A DNA stretch of 64,000 bases, taken from positions 1 to 64,000 of the forward strand of contig CAZYPV010000003.1 in NCBI GenBank assembly GCA_964649515.1. Reading direction: 5' to 3'. Shown here one piece after another: positions 1-9,443 of this stretch (its first letter is position 1; the number at the start of each line of letters is the position of its first letter). Under the pieces are notes generated by a model. The model ran no database searches. It saw nothing but the letters and a program-made list of their open reading frames with translations, and was not told the DNA's origin. Origin of the DNA: CALKGK01 sp964649515 (GTDB lineage: Bacteria > Bacteroidota > Bacteroidia > Flavobacteriales_D > Sanyastnellaceae). The position numbers and the translations under genes were made by a program.

Positions 1-1
1 T

Positions 2-3000
2 GGAAACACAACAACTTGCGACTTTAACATCACCGTTACTGATGACGAAGCGCCAAGCATTGTTTGTCCGGCAGACATTATTGTGCCATCAAGTGACGTG
101 GATTGTAATGCAGCAGTAAGCGTACCTGTGCCAACAACTGCAGATAACTGCGCGGTAGCCAACATCGTGAATGACTACAATAACACGGCAGACGCCAGCG
201 ATATCTATCCTGTAGGAGAAACCATCGTTACTTGGACCGTTACTGATATTCACGGAAACTCTAGCAACTGCAGCATGAGCATTTTGGTAGAAGACACCGA
301 TCTTCCAAGCATCATTTGTCCAGCCGACATTAGTGTTGGATCTGATCTTGGTGAGTGTGGTGCCTTGGTAAGTGTTTCTATACCGGTAAGCGAAGACAAC
401 TGTGCCGTAGCAAGTGTATTGAACGACTACAACGGAACAGCCGATGCTAGCGACTTCTACCCAGTAGGTATCACCACCGTAGTTTGGACCGTAACCGACC
501 TTGCTGGAAACTTCGCAACATGTTCAATGAACATTGAAGTAAATGACGTTGAAGCACCAATCATCGACTGTACTGAAAACATCGTACAAACGACTGATCT
601 TGGAATGTGTTCTGCTCAGGTAAGCGTGCCGGCATTGATTGCGACAGATAACTGCAACATTGCTAGCATTGTTAACGATTACAATGGAACAGATGATGCA
701 AGCGACCTGTACAATGAAGGAAGCACCATTGTTACCTGGACCGTAACTGACCTTGCTGGAAACGTAAGCACATGCAGCTTTGAAATTGTGATCAATGATG
801 AAGAAGCGCCAATCATTGAGTGCACTGAAACCATTGAGCAAACCGCCGATTTAGGCATGTGTGACGCAATCGTTAGCGTACCAGCGCTCGTTACCAGCGA
901 CAACTGTGGAATTCTCTCTGTAAGCAACGACTACAACGGAACAGCAGATGCTTCTGACACTTACCCTGTTGGGACTACAACAGTGAACTGGTTGGTGACA
1001 GATATTCACGGGAATGCAACAACTTGCAGCTTCGAAGTCATCATTACCGATGATGAAGCCCCTGCTGTTACTTGTCAAAACGACACCGAAGAATACATCG
1101 ACAGCAATTGCGAGTTCATTGTACCAGACTATACCGTCAATGCTATCACTTCTGACAATTGCGATCAAGCCCCTGTATTGACTCAATCACCCATTGCCGG
1201 TACTATCATCTCTGGAGCTAATCATATTGAAGTTATTACCATCACTTCTACTGACCTATATGGCAATGAAAGCAGTTGTGATTTTAATGTCACACTATTG
1301 GACACCATTGCTCCGAGCATCACTTGCATTGAAGATCAAGTTTCTTATGCAAACGAACTCTGTGAATTCAGTCTATTGGATTACACTGAATTGACCTTGA
1401 GCGATGACAACTGTACTGCACCAGTCATTACCCAATCACCACTTCCTGGGACGATATTTAGCTTGGGAGATGTAGAAGTAACAATGACTTCAACGGATGC
1501 AGATGGAAACGCTACAAGCTGCACGTTCACAGTGAGCATCTTGGACAACACCCCTCCAAGCATCCTTTGTCCGGACGATCAAGTTGAGGCTTTGACTGAT
1601 GCATGTGAATTCGAATTGATCGATTACCGAAGCATGATGACCACTGGCGACAACTGTTCTGACGTGACCATCGAGCAGGTTCCAGCACCGGGAACAATCA
1701 TTACCAATAATACTATTGTTCAAATGATTGTATCAGATGCATATAATAACATTTCAACATGTAATTTTGAAGTGATTCTCGAAGATTATATCGCACCTGA
1801 AATTACATGTATTGATAACATCTCTAGCACTGCTGATTTAGGTATTTGTGGCGCCGTAATTGACTACGATTTGCCTGAAACGTATGACAACTGTACCGTT
1901 GCATCGCTCACGCTTATTGATGGCCTTGAGTCTGGGAGCATTTTCCCAGTAGGAACTACAGTAGTTACCTATGAAGTTGCAGACGCCTTTGGAAATACAG
2001 CTCAGTGCAGCTTCGAAGTGAGCATTAGCGATGACGAAGCCCCGAGCATTACTTGTCCGGAAGACATCACTGCAGAAAGCGACCTTGGGGTATGTGGCGC
2101 ACTTGTGAACTACACCATGCCAGTAGTTGAAGATAACTGTGGCATTGCGTCGATAGTGATGCTTGAAGGTCTTGAGAGCGGGAGTACTTTCCCCGTAGGA
2201 ACTACACTCATCACCTACGAAGCAATCGACCTGCACGGAAACAGCAGTGTTTGTTCGTTCAATGTTACTGTATTGGATGTTGAAGCTCCAACGGTATTGT
2301 CTTGCAACTCAACCATCGTGGTTCCTAACGACTTGGATCAATGCGGTGCTTTGGTTACCTACAACATGCCTGAAGCTTCAGACAACTGTGAAGTAGCATC
2401 AACCACCATGATCAGCGGATTTGCGAGTGGAGAGCAGTTCCCTGTAGGTACAACTACAGTAACCTACTCTTTTGTTGACCTTGCCGGAAACGAAACCCTG
2501 TGCTCTTTTGACGTGATTGTTGAGGATACCCAAGTACCGAACATTGCTTGTCAGGACGACATTACCGTGTTCAACGACTTTGGAATCTGTGGAGCGAGTG
2601 TGATTTACAACCTGCCAATCATTAGCGATAACTGCGCAATTGACAGTCTTGTGATGACCCAGGGAATGGAAAGCGGAAGTGTTTTCGAAGTGGGAACAAC
2701 AACCCTAGCCTTCGAAGTAACAGACATTCATGGAAATCAGAACACCTGCAGCTTCACCATCACTGTTATCGACGCTGAAGATCCTGTGATTGTTTGTCCT
2801 GAAGACATCAGCCAAGAAGACGCCTATGTAGAATATGAACTTCCTGTTTTCTCTGACAACTGTGGAGCGAACATTGAGCTTGTAGAAGGTCTTGAAAGCG
2901 GAAGTGTATTCCCCCACGGCTATACTACCGTGACTTATGTAGCCACTGATGAAGCTGGAAATACAAGCGAATGTAGCTTTGAAGTCTTGATCAACACCCC

Positions 3001-3556
3001 TCCTGTTGGTGTTGATGATGAAGCCGATCATTTTGAAGAAGACGAAGAAATCATCATTGACGTGTTGGACAATGACTTTGACCTCGACGGAGATGACATC
3101 TTCATCAGTGATGTAAGTTCTGACAACGCTGAAGTGTACATTGAAAATGGAATGCTGGTTTACGAACCACTTGGAGAATGGTGTGGAACAGATACGGTGA
3201 CCTACATTGTTTGCGATCCTTTCATGGCCTGTGATACCGCTCAAGTGATTGTACAGGTAGAATGCTTCATTGACCTCATCATCCCTGAAGGGTTCTCACC
3301 GAATGCCGATGGAGTGAACGACACCTTTGAGATCCTCGGTTTGGAAGACTATCCAGGAAATGTGCTTACCATCTACAACCGATGGGGACACAAAGTATTT
3401 GAAGCTGAAGAATACCAAAGTGATTGGGACGGAACTTCACAGTCAATCCTCACCATTGGAAGCTCATACTTGCCTGAAGGAACCTACTTCTATGTGCTTG
3501 AACTGGGCAATGTACCCATCAAGCCAGTGAAGGGATATGTTTACCTCAACCACTAA
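2..3556 (+). CDS. HYR-repeat T9SS type B surface protein, 5' truncated
   Basis: The reading frame is open from the window edge, so the start and signal peptide lie outside. The visible ~1185 residues hold at least twelve tandem HYR-type beta-sandwich repeats of about 80 residues, each with a Cys-Pro near its start, a DNC motif in the middle and a 'D..GN...C' segment near its end. A cadherin/VCBS-like module with an acidic 'DVLDNDFDLDGDD' stretch follows. The last ~85 residues (from 'FSPNADGVNDTF', with 'YNRWGHKVFEA' and 'DWDGT') are a gliding-motility-associated type B sorting domain (CHU_C), so export and surface attachment by T9SS are inferred. The PorP/SprF gene starts 40 bases downstream, as is usual for type B cargo. 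The repeats suggest an adhesin or stalk; the ligand is unknown. Confidence 0.93.
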   Translation, partial: GNTTTCDFNITVTDDEAPSIVCPADIIVPSSDVDCNAAVSVPVPTTADNCAVANIVNDYNNTADASDIYPVGETIVTWTVTDIHGNSSNCSMSILVEDTDLPSIICPADISVGSDLGECGALVSVSIPVSEDNCAVASVLNDYNGTADASDFYPVGITTVVWTVTDLAGNFATCSMNIEVNDVEAPIIDCTENIVQTTDLGMCSAQVSVPALIATDNCNIASIVNDYNGTDDASDLYNEGSTIVTWTVTDLAGNVSTCSFEIVINDEEAPIIECTETIEQTADLGMCDAIVSVPALVTSDNCGILSVSNDYNGTADASDTYPVGTTTVNWLVTDIHGNATTCSFEVIITDDEAPAVTCQNDTEEYIDSNCEFIVPDYTVNAITSDNCDQAPVLTQSPIAGTIISGANHIEVITITSTDLYGNESSCDFNVTLLDTIAPSITCIEDQVSYANELCEFSLLDYTELTLSDDNCTAPVITQSPLPGTIFSLGDVEVTMTSTDADGNATSCTFTVSILDNTPPSILCPDDQVEALTDACEFELIDYRSMMTTGDNCSDVTIEQVPAPGTIITNNTIVQMIVSDAYNNISTCNFEVILEDYIAPEITCIDNISSTADLGICGAVIDYDLPETYDNCTVASLTLIDGLESGSIFPVGTTVVTYEVADAFGNTAQCSFEVSISDDEAPSITCPEDITAESDLGVCGALVNYTMPVVEDNCGIASIVMLEGLESGSTFPVGTTLITYEAIDLHGNSSVCSFNVTVLDVEAPTVLSCNSTIVVPNDLDQCGALVTYNMPEASDNCEVASTTMISGFASGEQFPVGTTTVTYSFVDLAGNETLCSFDVIVEDTQVPNIACQDDITVFNDFGICGASVIYNLPIISDNCAIDSLVMTQGMESGSVFEVGTTTLAFEVTDIHGNQNTCSFTITVIDAEDPVIVCPEDISQEDAYVEYELPVFSDNCGANIELVEGLESGSVFPHGYTTVTYVATDEAGNTSECSFEVLINTPPVGVDDEADHFEEDEEIIIDVLDNDFDLDGDDIFISDVSSDNAEVYIENGMLVYEPLGEWCGTDTVTYIVCDPFMACDTAQVIVQVECFIDLIIPEGFSPNADGVNDTFEILGLEDYPGNVLTIYNRWGHKVFEAEEYQSDWDGTSQSILTIGSSYLPEGTYFYVLELGNVPIKPVKGYVYLNH

Positions 3557-3596
3557 TCACCTCAGCTTAAATTAATTACCCAAGAATTACACGATT

Positions 3597-4538
3597 ATGA
3601 CAACTCGAATATATCTTTCTCTTTTTGCCCTTTTGTTGAGCTTTTCCAGCATTGCACAGCAAGACGCAAGCAGTTCGCAGTACGTACTCAACATGCTGAT
3701 TGTGAACCCGGCATATGCTGGCTACAAAGAGCAACCTGTAATGACGCTCAACCACAGACAACAATGGGTAGGCTTTAAAGGAGCACCGATGACTTCCACA
3801 CTAAGTTTCGACACGCCATTGCCAAAAGACGAAATGGCCTTGGGTGGAACCTTGAGATTCGATCAAATTGGGCCAACCAGCACGATGAGCTTTTACAGCG
3901 ATTTCTCCTACCGCTTTAAAATGACCAACCGCTCATACATGAGTTTTGGACTCAAAGGAGGTTTTGATTTGTATCAGAACAACTTGGTTGAATTGGACCT
4001 CATTTCCGAGCTGGAAGGTCAGCAAGACGAGTTCTTCCAAGCTAATCCTAAAGGGCTTTTGTTACCGAATGTAGGATTTGGGGCTCTTTTTTATGACAGA
4101 AAATCCTTCTTTGGTGTATCTATTCCTAGAATTCTTCGTAATCAGTTGGATAAGAAGGGAACCGATGCGTGGAATCTCATGGAAGGAGCGCAGGAACCCA
4201 CACTTTATTTAATGGCAGGGAAGATGTGGAAAATCGACCGAAACTACCAGTTTCAACCAACAGTCTCTGTTCGTGCCATGCAAAATGCTCCAGTATCGGT
4301 AGGAGCCTATGCCAACCTCTACATTCATCATGTATTGCGATTGGGCGTATTCTACCACTACAACGAAGTTGCCGGAGCAGTTGTACAGTATGAATATGAA
4401 AGACGTTGGAAGTTTGGTTACTCCGTAGATGTCGCTGCCTCTAAACTGATTAGAACAAATTTCGGAAGCCACGAGCTCATGGTAAGTTATGTGCTCACCA
4501 ACAAGCGTAAACGAATCGTGTACCCGAGATACTTTTAA
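3597..4538 (+). CDS. PorP/SprF family T9SS outer-membrane protein
   Basis: This 313-residue protein starts with a signal peptide ending near 'SSIAQQD'. It then shows the family hallmark at the mature N-terminus, 'SQYVLNMLIVNPAYAG', followed by 'HRQQWVGFKGAP' and alternating strands that fit an outer-membrane beta-barrel. PorP/SprF proteins are known to partner type B cargo and to contact PorE and the PorK/N ring. Here the gene sits between a type B cargo and a PorE-like gene, so it is probably the dedicated translocation or anchoring partner of the upstream HYR protein. A paralogue lies in the second cassette at 36141-37070. Family assignment is firm; cargo pairing is inferred from position. 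Confidence 0.93.
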   Translation: MTTRIYLSLFALLLSFSSIAQQDASSSQYVLNMLIVNPAYAGYKEQPVMTLNHRQQWVGFKGAPMTSTLSFDTPLPKDEMALGGTLRFDQIGPTSTMSFYSDFSYRFKMTNRSYMSFGLKGGFDLYQNNLVELDLISELEGQQDEFFQANPKGLLLPNVGFGALFYDRKSFFGVSIPRILRNQLDKKGTDAWNLMEGAQEPTLYLMAGKMWKIDRNYQFQPTVSVRAMQNAPVSVGAYANLYIHHVLRLGVFYHYNEVAGAVVQYEYERRWKFGYSVDVAASKLIRTNFGSHELMVSYVLTNKRKRIVYPRYF

Positions 4539-4548
4539 ACTAAAAACG

Positions 4549-6753
4549 ATGAAAATGAAAAAGTACGTTGCTCTCACCCTACTTGTGCTTTGCGGAAATA
4601 TCGTGTTAGCTCAGAAAAGCGATTTAGAACGCGGGAATAAGTATTTCGATAAGTTCGATTTCGGCCAGGCACTTGAAATGTATCAACTCGCTTATGAGCA
4701 TGAACAAGACAACCCCGAAATTACCCGTAGAATTGGTCTGTGCCTGCGACGGTTGGGAGGCATTGATGAAAGCGCCGAGTGGTTTAAAAAAACCTTGGAT
4801 CTGGATGACAGTACCCCAACAGATATGCTTCATTATGCGGAAGCCCTAAAATCAAAAGAGGACTACACCTTAAGTGTCTTTTGGTATGCACGATACGCCA
4901 TGATGGAACCCGAAGATCAAAGAGCCCAAAGTCACATCCGAGATCCCAAATATTTCCACGACCTCCAAGCAGATAGTTTGAAGTATTTCGTGAAAAAGCT
5001 CGAAGTGAATACCGACCAACCTTCTTTTGGTGTATCCAAGTACGGAGATGGTTACCTCTTTTCTTCCGCCGGTGTTCGCAATTTGGCCAGTGGCGAAGAC
5101 TATGCCGAAGGGCTTTCTTATCTCGACCTCTACGTTTGTGAAAAAGATGCACGCGATGAGTTTGTTCAGATTTCTCCCATCAAAGGAGACATCAATTCCA
5201 AGTATCACGATGGTCCGGCATACTACGACCCTTCCACAGAAACCATTTACGTTACCCGAAACAACATTAAGAATGGCCGACCCGTACTCGACAACAACGG
5301 AAACGTGAATCTCAAAATTTACGAAGCACACAAGGACGAAGATCAATGGGATAAGATTGAAGACATGCCCTTTAACAGTGATGATTATTCTACCGGACAC
5401 CCATGTGCAAGCATGGACGGCGGTACCTTGTATTTTGTATCCAACATGCCTGGAGGTTATGGGGGTACCGACTTGTACATGAGTAAGAAAACGTCAGAAG
5501 GCTGGGGCGAACCCCAAAACCTTGGTCCGGAAGTAAATACCGAAGGAAATGAAATGTTTCCCTTCCTCTCAGAAGATGGAAAATTGTTCTTCTCATCGGA
5601 TGGTCATGCCGGATTGGGTGGATTGGATTTGTTTGTGAGTGATAAAGTGCAGGGAAGTTTTACCCCCGCTCTGAACCTCGGTTTTCCCATTAACTCATCG
5701 CACGACGACTTTGGAATGATGTATGAAGCCGATAACGAATCGGGCTATTTCAGCTCCAACCGCGATGGAAAAGGTCAGGACAACATTTACTACTTCTCCA
5801 CATTGGAGTTCATGAAACAGATTTTTGCCGCTACTTTACAAAGCGCAGATATGATGCAATCCTTAGAGGGTGAAACCGTGACCATGAAAAACATTACCAG
5901 CGGTGAGTTAAGAGAAACCACTCTGGATGCACAAAACGCCTTCCAATTTACCGTGAATGCAGGGGATGAATTGGCGTTCTATTTTGGCGGAAAGGAATAT
6001 GCCCACGGAGAACCCATCTTTGAACACAGTGTTGAAGGTCCGCTTCAAGACACCTATTACGACGCAGGAAACATTGCGCTATCGGCCGAAGCCTATGCAG
6101 CAAGTTTAGGTAAGAACCTCATCAACCCAAATGAAGCACTTGCCCAAGAGAATGAACGAAGAATGAAAGCCATGCTTGAGCTGCGTGAGCAAACCAACCA
6201 ACTCGCTGCTGATAAAGCCAAAAATCTTGAAATGGAGGAAAACCAAGACGACGTGATGGACCTCACAACATCCAACGACTCAGAAGTTTTTCCAGACCCA
6301 AGAGCAATGGTAAACAGTGGCATTGAAGCCGGTTTGAGCGAGGAAGAATTGAAGCGACTAAACACCATGATGCTCGAACAAAACATGGGCAACATCTACT
6401 TTGGTTTTGATAGCAGTAAACTGAGCAATGACGCCAAAAAACAACTCGATGCTTTGGCACAGTTGATTTCAGAAAACCCAAGTTTGGTGGTTCAAATAAG
6501 TACCCACACTGATTCACGTGGTAGCAAAATCTACAACGAACGTCTTTCGAAAAGAAGAGCAGAGTCGGTTCAACGTTACCTGGCCAGCATTGGAATAGCA
6601 CAAAACCAAGTCGTACTCACTTGGCACGGAGAAGAGCAATTGGTGAACAACTGTATGGACGGACGTGAATGTGATGATTTGGCTCACGAAAAAAACAGAA
6701 GGGCTGAATTTGCCTTCATTACCGAAGAAATGGCAGCCGAATTGCGCAAATAA
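4549..6753 (+). CDS. PorE-like TPR-PD40-OmpA envelope protein
   Basis: I place the start at the ATG at 4549, eleven bases after the previous gene, because it opens a clean signal peptide (MKMKKYVALTLLVL..., cleavage near 'VLAQ'). An in-frame ATG at 4489 would lie inside the PorP gene. The 734-residue product has TPR helices (about 25-130), several PD40/WD40-like blades with 'LYFVSNMPGG' and 'LFFSSDG' motifs (about 150-420), a middle region that may be a carboxypeptidase-regulatory-like fold, an Ala/Glu-rich linker, and a C-terminal OmpA-like peptidoglycan-binding domain (about 610-728; 'HTDSRGS', 'LSKRRAESV'). This is the architecture of PorE, which tethers the T9SS ring to peptidoglycan. A strong terminator follows. 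Confidence 0.9.
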   Translation: MKMKKYVALTLLVLCGNIVLAQKSDLERGNKYFDKFDFGQALEMYQLAYEHEQDNPEITRRIGLCLRRLGGIDESAEWFKKTLDLDDSTPTDMLHYAEALKSKEDYTLSVFWYARYAMMEPEDQRAQSHIRDPKYFHDLQADSLKYFVKKLEVNTDQPSFGVSKYGDGYLFSSAGVRNLASGEDYAEGLSYLDLYVCEKDARDEFVQISPIKGDINSKYHDGPAYYDPSTETIYVTRNNIKNGRPVLDNNGNVNLKIYEAHKDEDQWDKIEDMPFNSDDYSTGHPCASMDGGTLYFVSNMPGGYGGTDLYMSKKTSEGWGEPQNLGPEVNTEGNEMFPFLSEDGKLFFSSDGHAGLGGLDLFVSDKVQGSFTPALNLGFPINSSHDDFGMMYEADNESGYFSSNRDGKGQDNIYYFSTLEFMKQIFAATLQSADMMQSLEGETVTMKNITSGELRETTLDAQNAFQFTVNAGDELAFYFGGKEYAHGEPIFEHSVEGPLQDTYYDAGNIALSAEAYAASLGKNLINPNEALAQENERRMKAMLELREQTNQLAADKAKNLEMEENQDDVMDLTTSNDSEVFPDPRAMVNSGIEAGLSEEELKRLNTMMLEQNMGNIYFGFDSSKLSNDAKKQLDALAQLISENPSLVVQISTHTDSRGSKIYNERLSKRRAESVQRYLASIGIAQNQVVLTWHGEEQLVNNCMDGRECDDLAHEKNRRAEFAFITEEMAAELRK

Positions 6754-6770
6754 GCACCAGAAAAAGCATA

Positions 6771-6808
6771 AAAAAAGGGACCCGTTCTTGAACGGTGGTC
6801 CCTTTTTT
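6771..6808. terminator. Bidirectional Rho-independent terminator
   Basis: A GGGAC/GTCCC stem extended by CCGTT/AACGG (6777-6802) is flanked by an A-tract on the left and a T-tract on the right. It can therefore end both the PorE-like gene (+) and pyk (-), which converge here. Confidence 0.85.
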
Positions 6809-6834
6809 CGTTCTTTTCTTTTAAAGAGTCCTTA

Positions 6835-8265
6835 CTAAGCCTTGCTGAGCTTTAACATGTTACTCATCCCTTGTTCAGAGATGGGCATGCTGGCGATGTT
6901 GATGATGAGTTCTCCTTCCTTCACCATTCCACTCTTTTTGAGAATGTACTTGATGTCGGCAATGGTGTGATCTGTACTCACCATTTTATCGTAATAGAAC
7001 GCCTTTACTCCCCAAACCAAATTCATCATCGTGAGGATTCTGCGGTTCCCGGTAAACACAAAAGTGGTTGCTTTTGGTCGCTGACTCGATATTTTGAAAC
7101 CCGTATAGCCCGAAAAAGTCATGGTAACAATTGCCGTGGCATTCACCCTCTTGGATAAACGGCAGGCATTGTAGCAAATGGAATCGGAGATAAAGCGATC
7201 TTCACTGCTCTCAGCTGGTGGGTTTTCGTGGTAGTAAACGTTATCAAAATTTTCGACCTCTTCGATGATTTTCCCCATGGCTTTGATCACCGCTGCAGGG
7301 TATTTACCAACAGAAGTTTCCCCACTCAACATCACCGCATCGGTTCCGTCTAAAACAGCGTTTGCCACATCGTTTACCTCAGCGCGGGTTGGGGTAATAT
7401 TGGTAATCATGCTTTCCATCATTTGCGTTGCCACAATCACAGGCTTGCTGTTTTGCTTGCACTTTCTGATGAGCATTTTTTGCACCAATGGTACGTTTTG
7501 CATTGGAATTTCCACTCCCAAATCTCCTCGAGCCACCATCAAAGCGTCGGTTTCACGAATGATATCATCGATCTCGTCCAATGCTTCGGGTTTTTCGATT
7601 TTGGCAATCACCAAGGCGTGTTTCTCACGCTCTCGAATGATGTGCTTCAATTCAATAATATCTCTGGCTGAACGCACAAAAGAAAGTCCTATCCAATCCA
7701 CATCTTGCTCCAATGCGAAATCCAGGTCTTTCAAATCCTTTTCAGTCAAACACGGTAATGAAATATTGGTGTTTGGGAGGTTGATGCCCTTTTTGGAACT
7801 GAGGATTCCGCCGTGAATGACTTCACAAATCACCTCATCTTTGTTGTTGGTTGACTTCACCAATAAATGCAACTTTCCATCGTCCAAACGAACTTCTTCT
7901 CCAGGCTTCACATCTTGTGCGAAACTTTGATAATTCGTGCTGAATTTCTCAGAAGTTCCTAGTACTTTTTTAGTGGTGATGATCACTTCCGACCCATCTT
8001 TGAGCTCAACTCCATTGTCGGTCATGTCATCAGTTCTCAGCTTAGGACCTTGAAGGTCGGCAAGCAAGGCGATGTTGTATTCCGTTTCTGCATTGATTTT
8101 TCGAACGTGCTCAATCACTTTCTGGTGATCATCGTGGGTTCCGTGCGAAAAATTCAAGCGAATAACATCCACTCCTTCGTGAATGATTTCCTTGAGCATC
8201 TCGTAGGATGAGGTGGCAGGACCAATGGTGGCTACTATCTTTGTTCTTTTCATTGCAGGCTTCAA
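6835..8265 (-). CDS. pyk: Pyruvate kinase
   Basis: This 476-residue cytosolic glycolytic enzyme converts phosphoenolpyruvate and ADP to pyruvate and ATP. The N-terminus 'TKIVATIGPAT' and 'VIRLNFSHGTH', the B-domain, the active-site segment 'IAKIEKPEAL' and the metal-binding 'MVARGDLGVEIP' are intact, as is 'ATQMMESM'. Length is normal. It is the last gene of acpP-fabF-rnc-IPExxxVDY-pyk, and its start overlaps the previous gene by four bases, which implies translational coupling. The bidirectional terminator at 6771-6808 ends the operon. Confidence 0.97.
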   Translation of the reverse strand: MKPAMKRTKIVATIGPATSSYEMLKEIIHEGVDVIRLNFSHGTHDDHQKVIEHVRKINAETEYNIALLADLQGPKLRTDDMTDNGVELKDGSEVIITTKKVLGTSEKFSTNYQSFAQDVKPGEEVRLDDGKLHLLVKSTNNKDEVICEVIHGGILSSKKGINLPNTNISLPCLTEKDLKDLDFALEQDVDWIGLSFVRSARDIIELKHIIREREKHALVIAKIEKPEALDEIDDIIRETDALMVARGDLGVEIPMQNVPLVQKMLIRKCKQNSKPVIVATQMMESMITNITPTRAEVNDVANAVLDGTDAVMLSGETSVGKYPAAVIKAMGKIIEEVENFDNVYYHENPPAESSEDRFISDSICYNACRLSKRVNATAIVTMTFSGYTGFKISSQRPKATTFVFTGNRRILTMMNLVWGVKAFYYDKMVSTDHTIADIKYILKKSGMVKEGELIINIASMPISEQGMSNMLKLSKA

Positions 8266-8672
8266 TCAAAAATTAAATTCTCTTTGTTTTTGAGCTTATT
8301 GGGATCTACTTTAAAACATGCGTTCACTACGGGTACCTTTTTCAAGCGTTGAAAAAATTCATCCGCCTCAAATTCCCCGTCCGACTCTATTTTAATAAAA
8401 TAGTCGATCTCCTTCAATTCTGGCAAGATCCAACCTTCACTGGATCTATTCTGTAATAGTACGATTTGAAGCTCAGAATCCTCATCAAAATGGCGGTAAA
8501 ATGCATGAGCACTGTTCAGCCCTTTCTGAGGTACTTTTAGATCCTCCTCGCAAGTGAACAACAAGCCCAATTCTTTATTGATGTACCAAGCTAATCGGTA
8601 CTCCCTTTCGTGGCAACTCAAGCCGAAAAGTAAAAAATCAAATTCCAGTTCAACACTCAAGAGGTGCTTCAT
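8262..8672 (-). CDS. IPExxxVDY family protein
   Basis: This 136-residue soluble protein carries the family signature in the form 'ILPELKEIDYFIKI' near residues 90-105. The family is Bacteroidota-specific and of unknown function, and is commonly found between rnc and pyk, as here. No signal peptide or membrane segment is visible. It overlaps pyk by four bases and follows rnc by 34 bases. That gap contains an AGTGTA-N5-TACACT inverted repeat (8692-8708) touching the rnc stop codon. No catalytic motif is seen, so no function is assigned. Confidence 0.85.
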   Translation of the reverse strand: MKHLLSVELEFDFLLFGLSCHEREYRLAWYINKELGLLFTCEEDLKVPQKGLNSAHAFYRHFDEDSELQIVLLQNRSSEGWILPELKEIDYFIKIESDGEFEADEFFQRLKKVPVVNACFKVDPNKLKNKENLIFD

Positions 8673-8706
8673 AATGTAAAAATAACCAATAAGTGTACAA
8701 CTTACA

Positions 8707-9432
8707 CTAATTAAGTTCGTCTAATTTCAAAAGGTGGAATGCTTCCCTTGCTGCCTTCTGTTCGGCTGTTTTTTTAGACTTGGCACTTCCTTTGCCTTGG
8801 GACAGGCCGTTGACCAAAACTTGAACTACATAGGCGTTGGGTTTCCCTTGTTGGTTTTCCTCCAACACTTCGAAAGTTAGTGACATTTTTTCCTTCTGGC
8901 ACCACTCATGGAGTCTACTTTTGAAGTCGGTGATTTCATGAACGCTTTCATCGATCTTATTCTCAACAAGCAAACGGGTGATCATTTTTGAGGTTTTGTC
9001 GAAGCCTTGATCGAGATACATTGCTCCAACAAGGGCTTCAAATGCATTCCCAATGATGGTTTGATGCACCTCTTGATTACCAAGTCTCATTTGCATGTGC
9101 TTCATGAGTCCGAGCTTCTCCCCAAAGCGGTTGAGTGTTTTGCGGTTCACCACCTTCGCCTTCATTTTGGTGAGTTCACCCTCGGGAAGTTTGGGGTAAT
9201 TGGCATACAAGTAATGAGCCACAATGGTGTCCAACACGGCGTCTCCTAAAAACTCCAAGCGTTCATTGCTGTTCTTGATACCACCACCAATGCGTTTTGC
9301 TGCAGAGCTGTGTCTTAAAGCGAGCTCGTAGAGTTCAAGGTCTTTCGGGGTGAACCCAAATTGGGACTTCACAAAATGACGGAGTTCTTTCTCGCGTTCA
9401 GTTGTGCGTTTGAACCACTTGGAAAAGTTCAA
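8707..9432 (-). CDS. rnc: Ribonuclease III
   Basis: This 241-residue double-strand-specific endoribonuclease acts in rRNA processing and RNA turnover. The catalytic signature 'NERLEFLGDAVLD' (around residues 60-72) and the second acidic helix 'FEALVGAMYLD' are intact. The C-terminal dsRNA-binding domain (about 165-236) shows 'FKSRLHEWCQK', 'VLVNGLSQGKGSAKSKKTAEQ' split over the usual turns, and the terminal helix 'AAREAFHLL'. It lies 11 bases after fabF, within the same operon. Confidence 0.96.
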   Translation of the reverse strand: MNFSKWFKRTTEREKELRHFVKSQFGFTPKDLELYELALRHSSAAKRIGGGIKNSNERLEFLGDAVLDTIVAHYLYANYPKLPEGELTKMKAKVVNRKTLNRFGEKLGLMKHMQMRLGNQEVHQTIIGNAFEALVGAMYLDQGFDKTSKMITRLLVENKIDESVHEITDFKSRLHEWCQKEKMSLTFEVLEENQQGKPNAYVVQVLVNGLSQGKGSAKSKKTAEQKAAREAFHLLKLDELN

Positions 9433-9443
9433 AAGATGTGGGC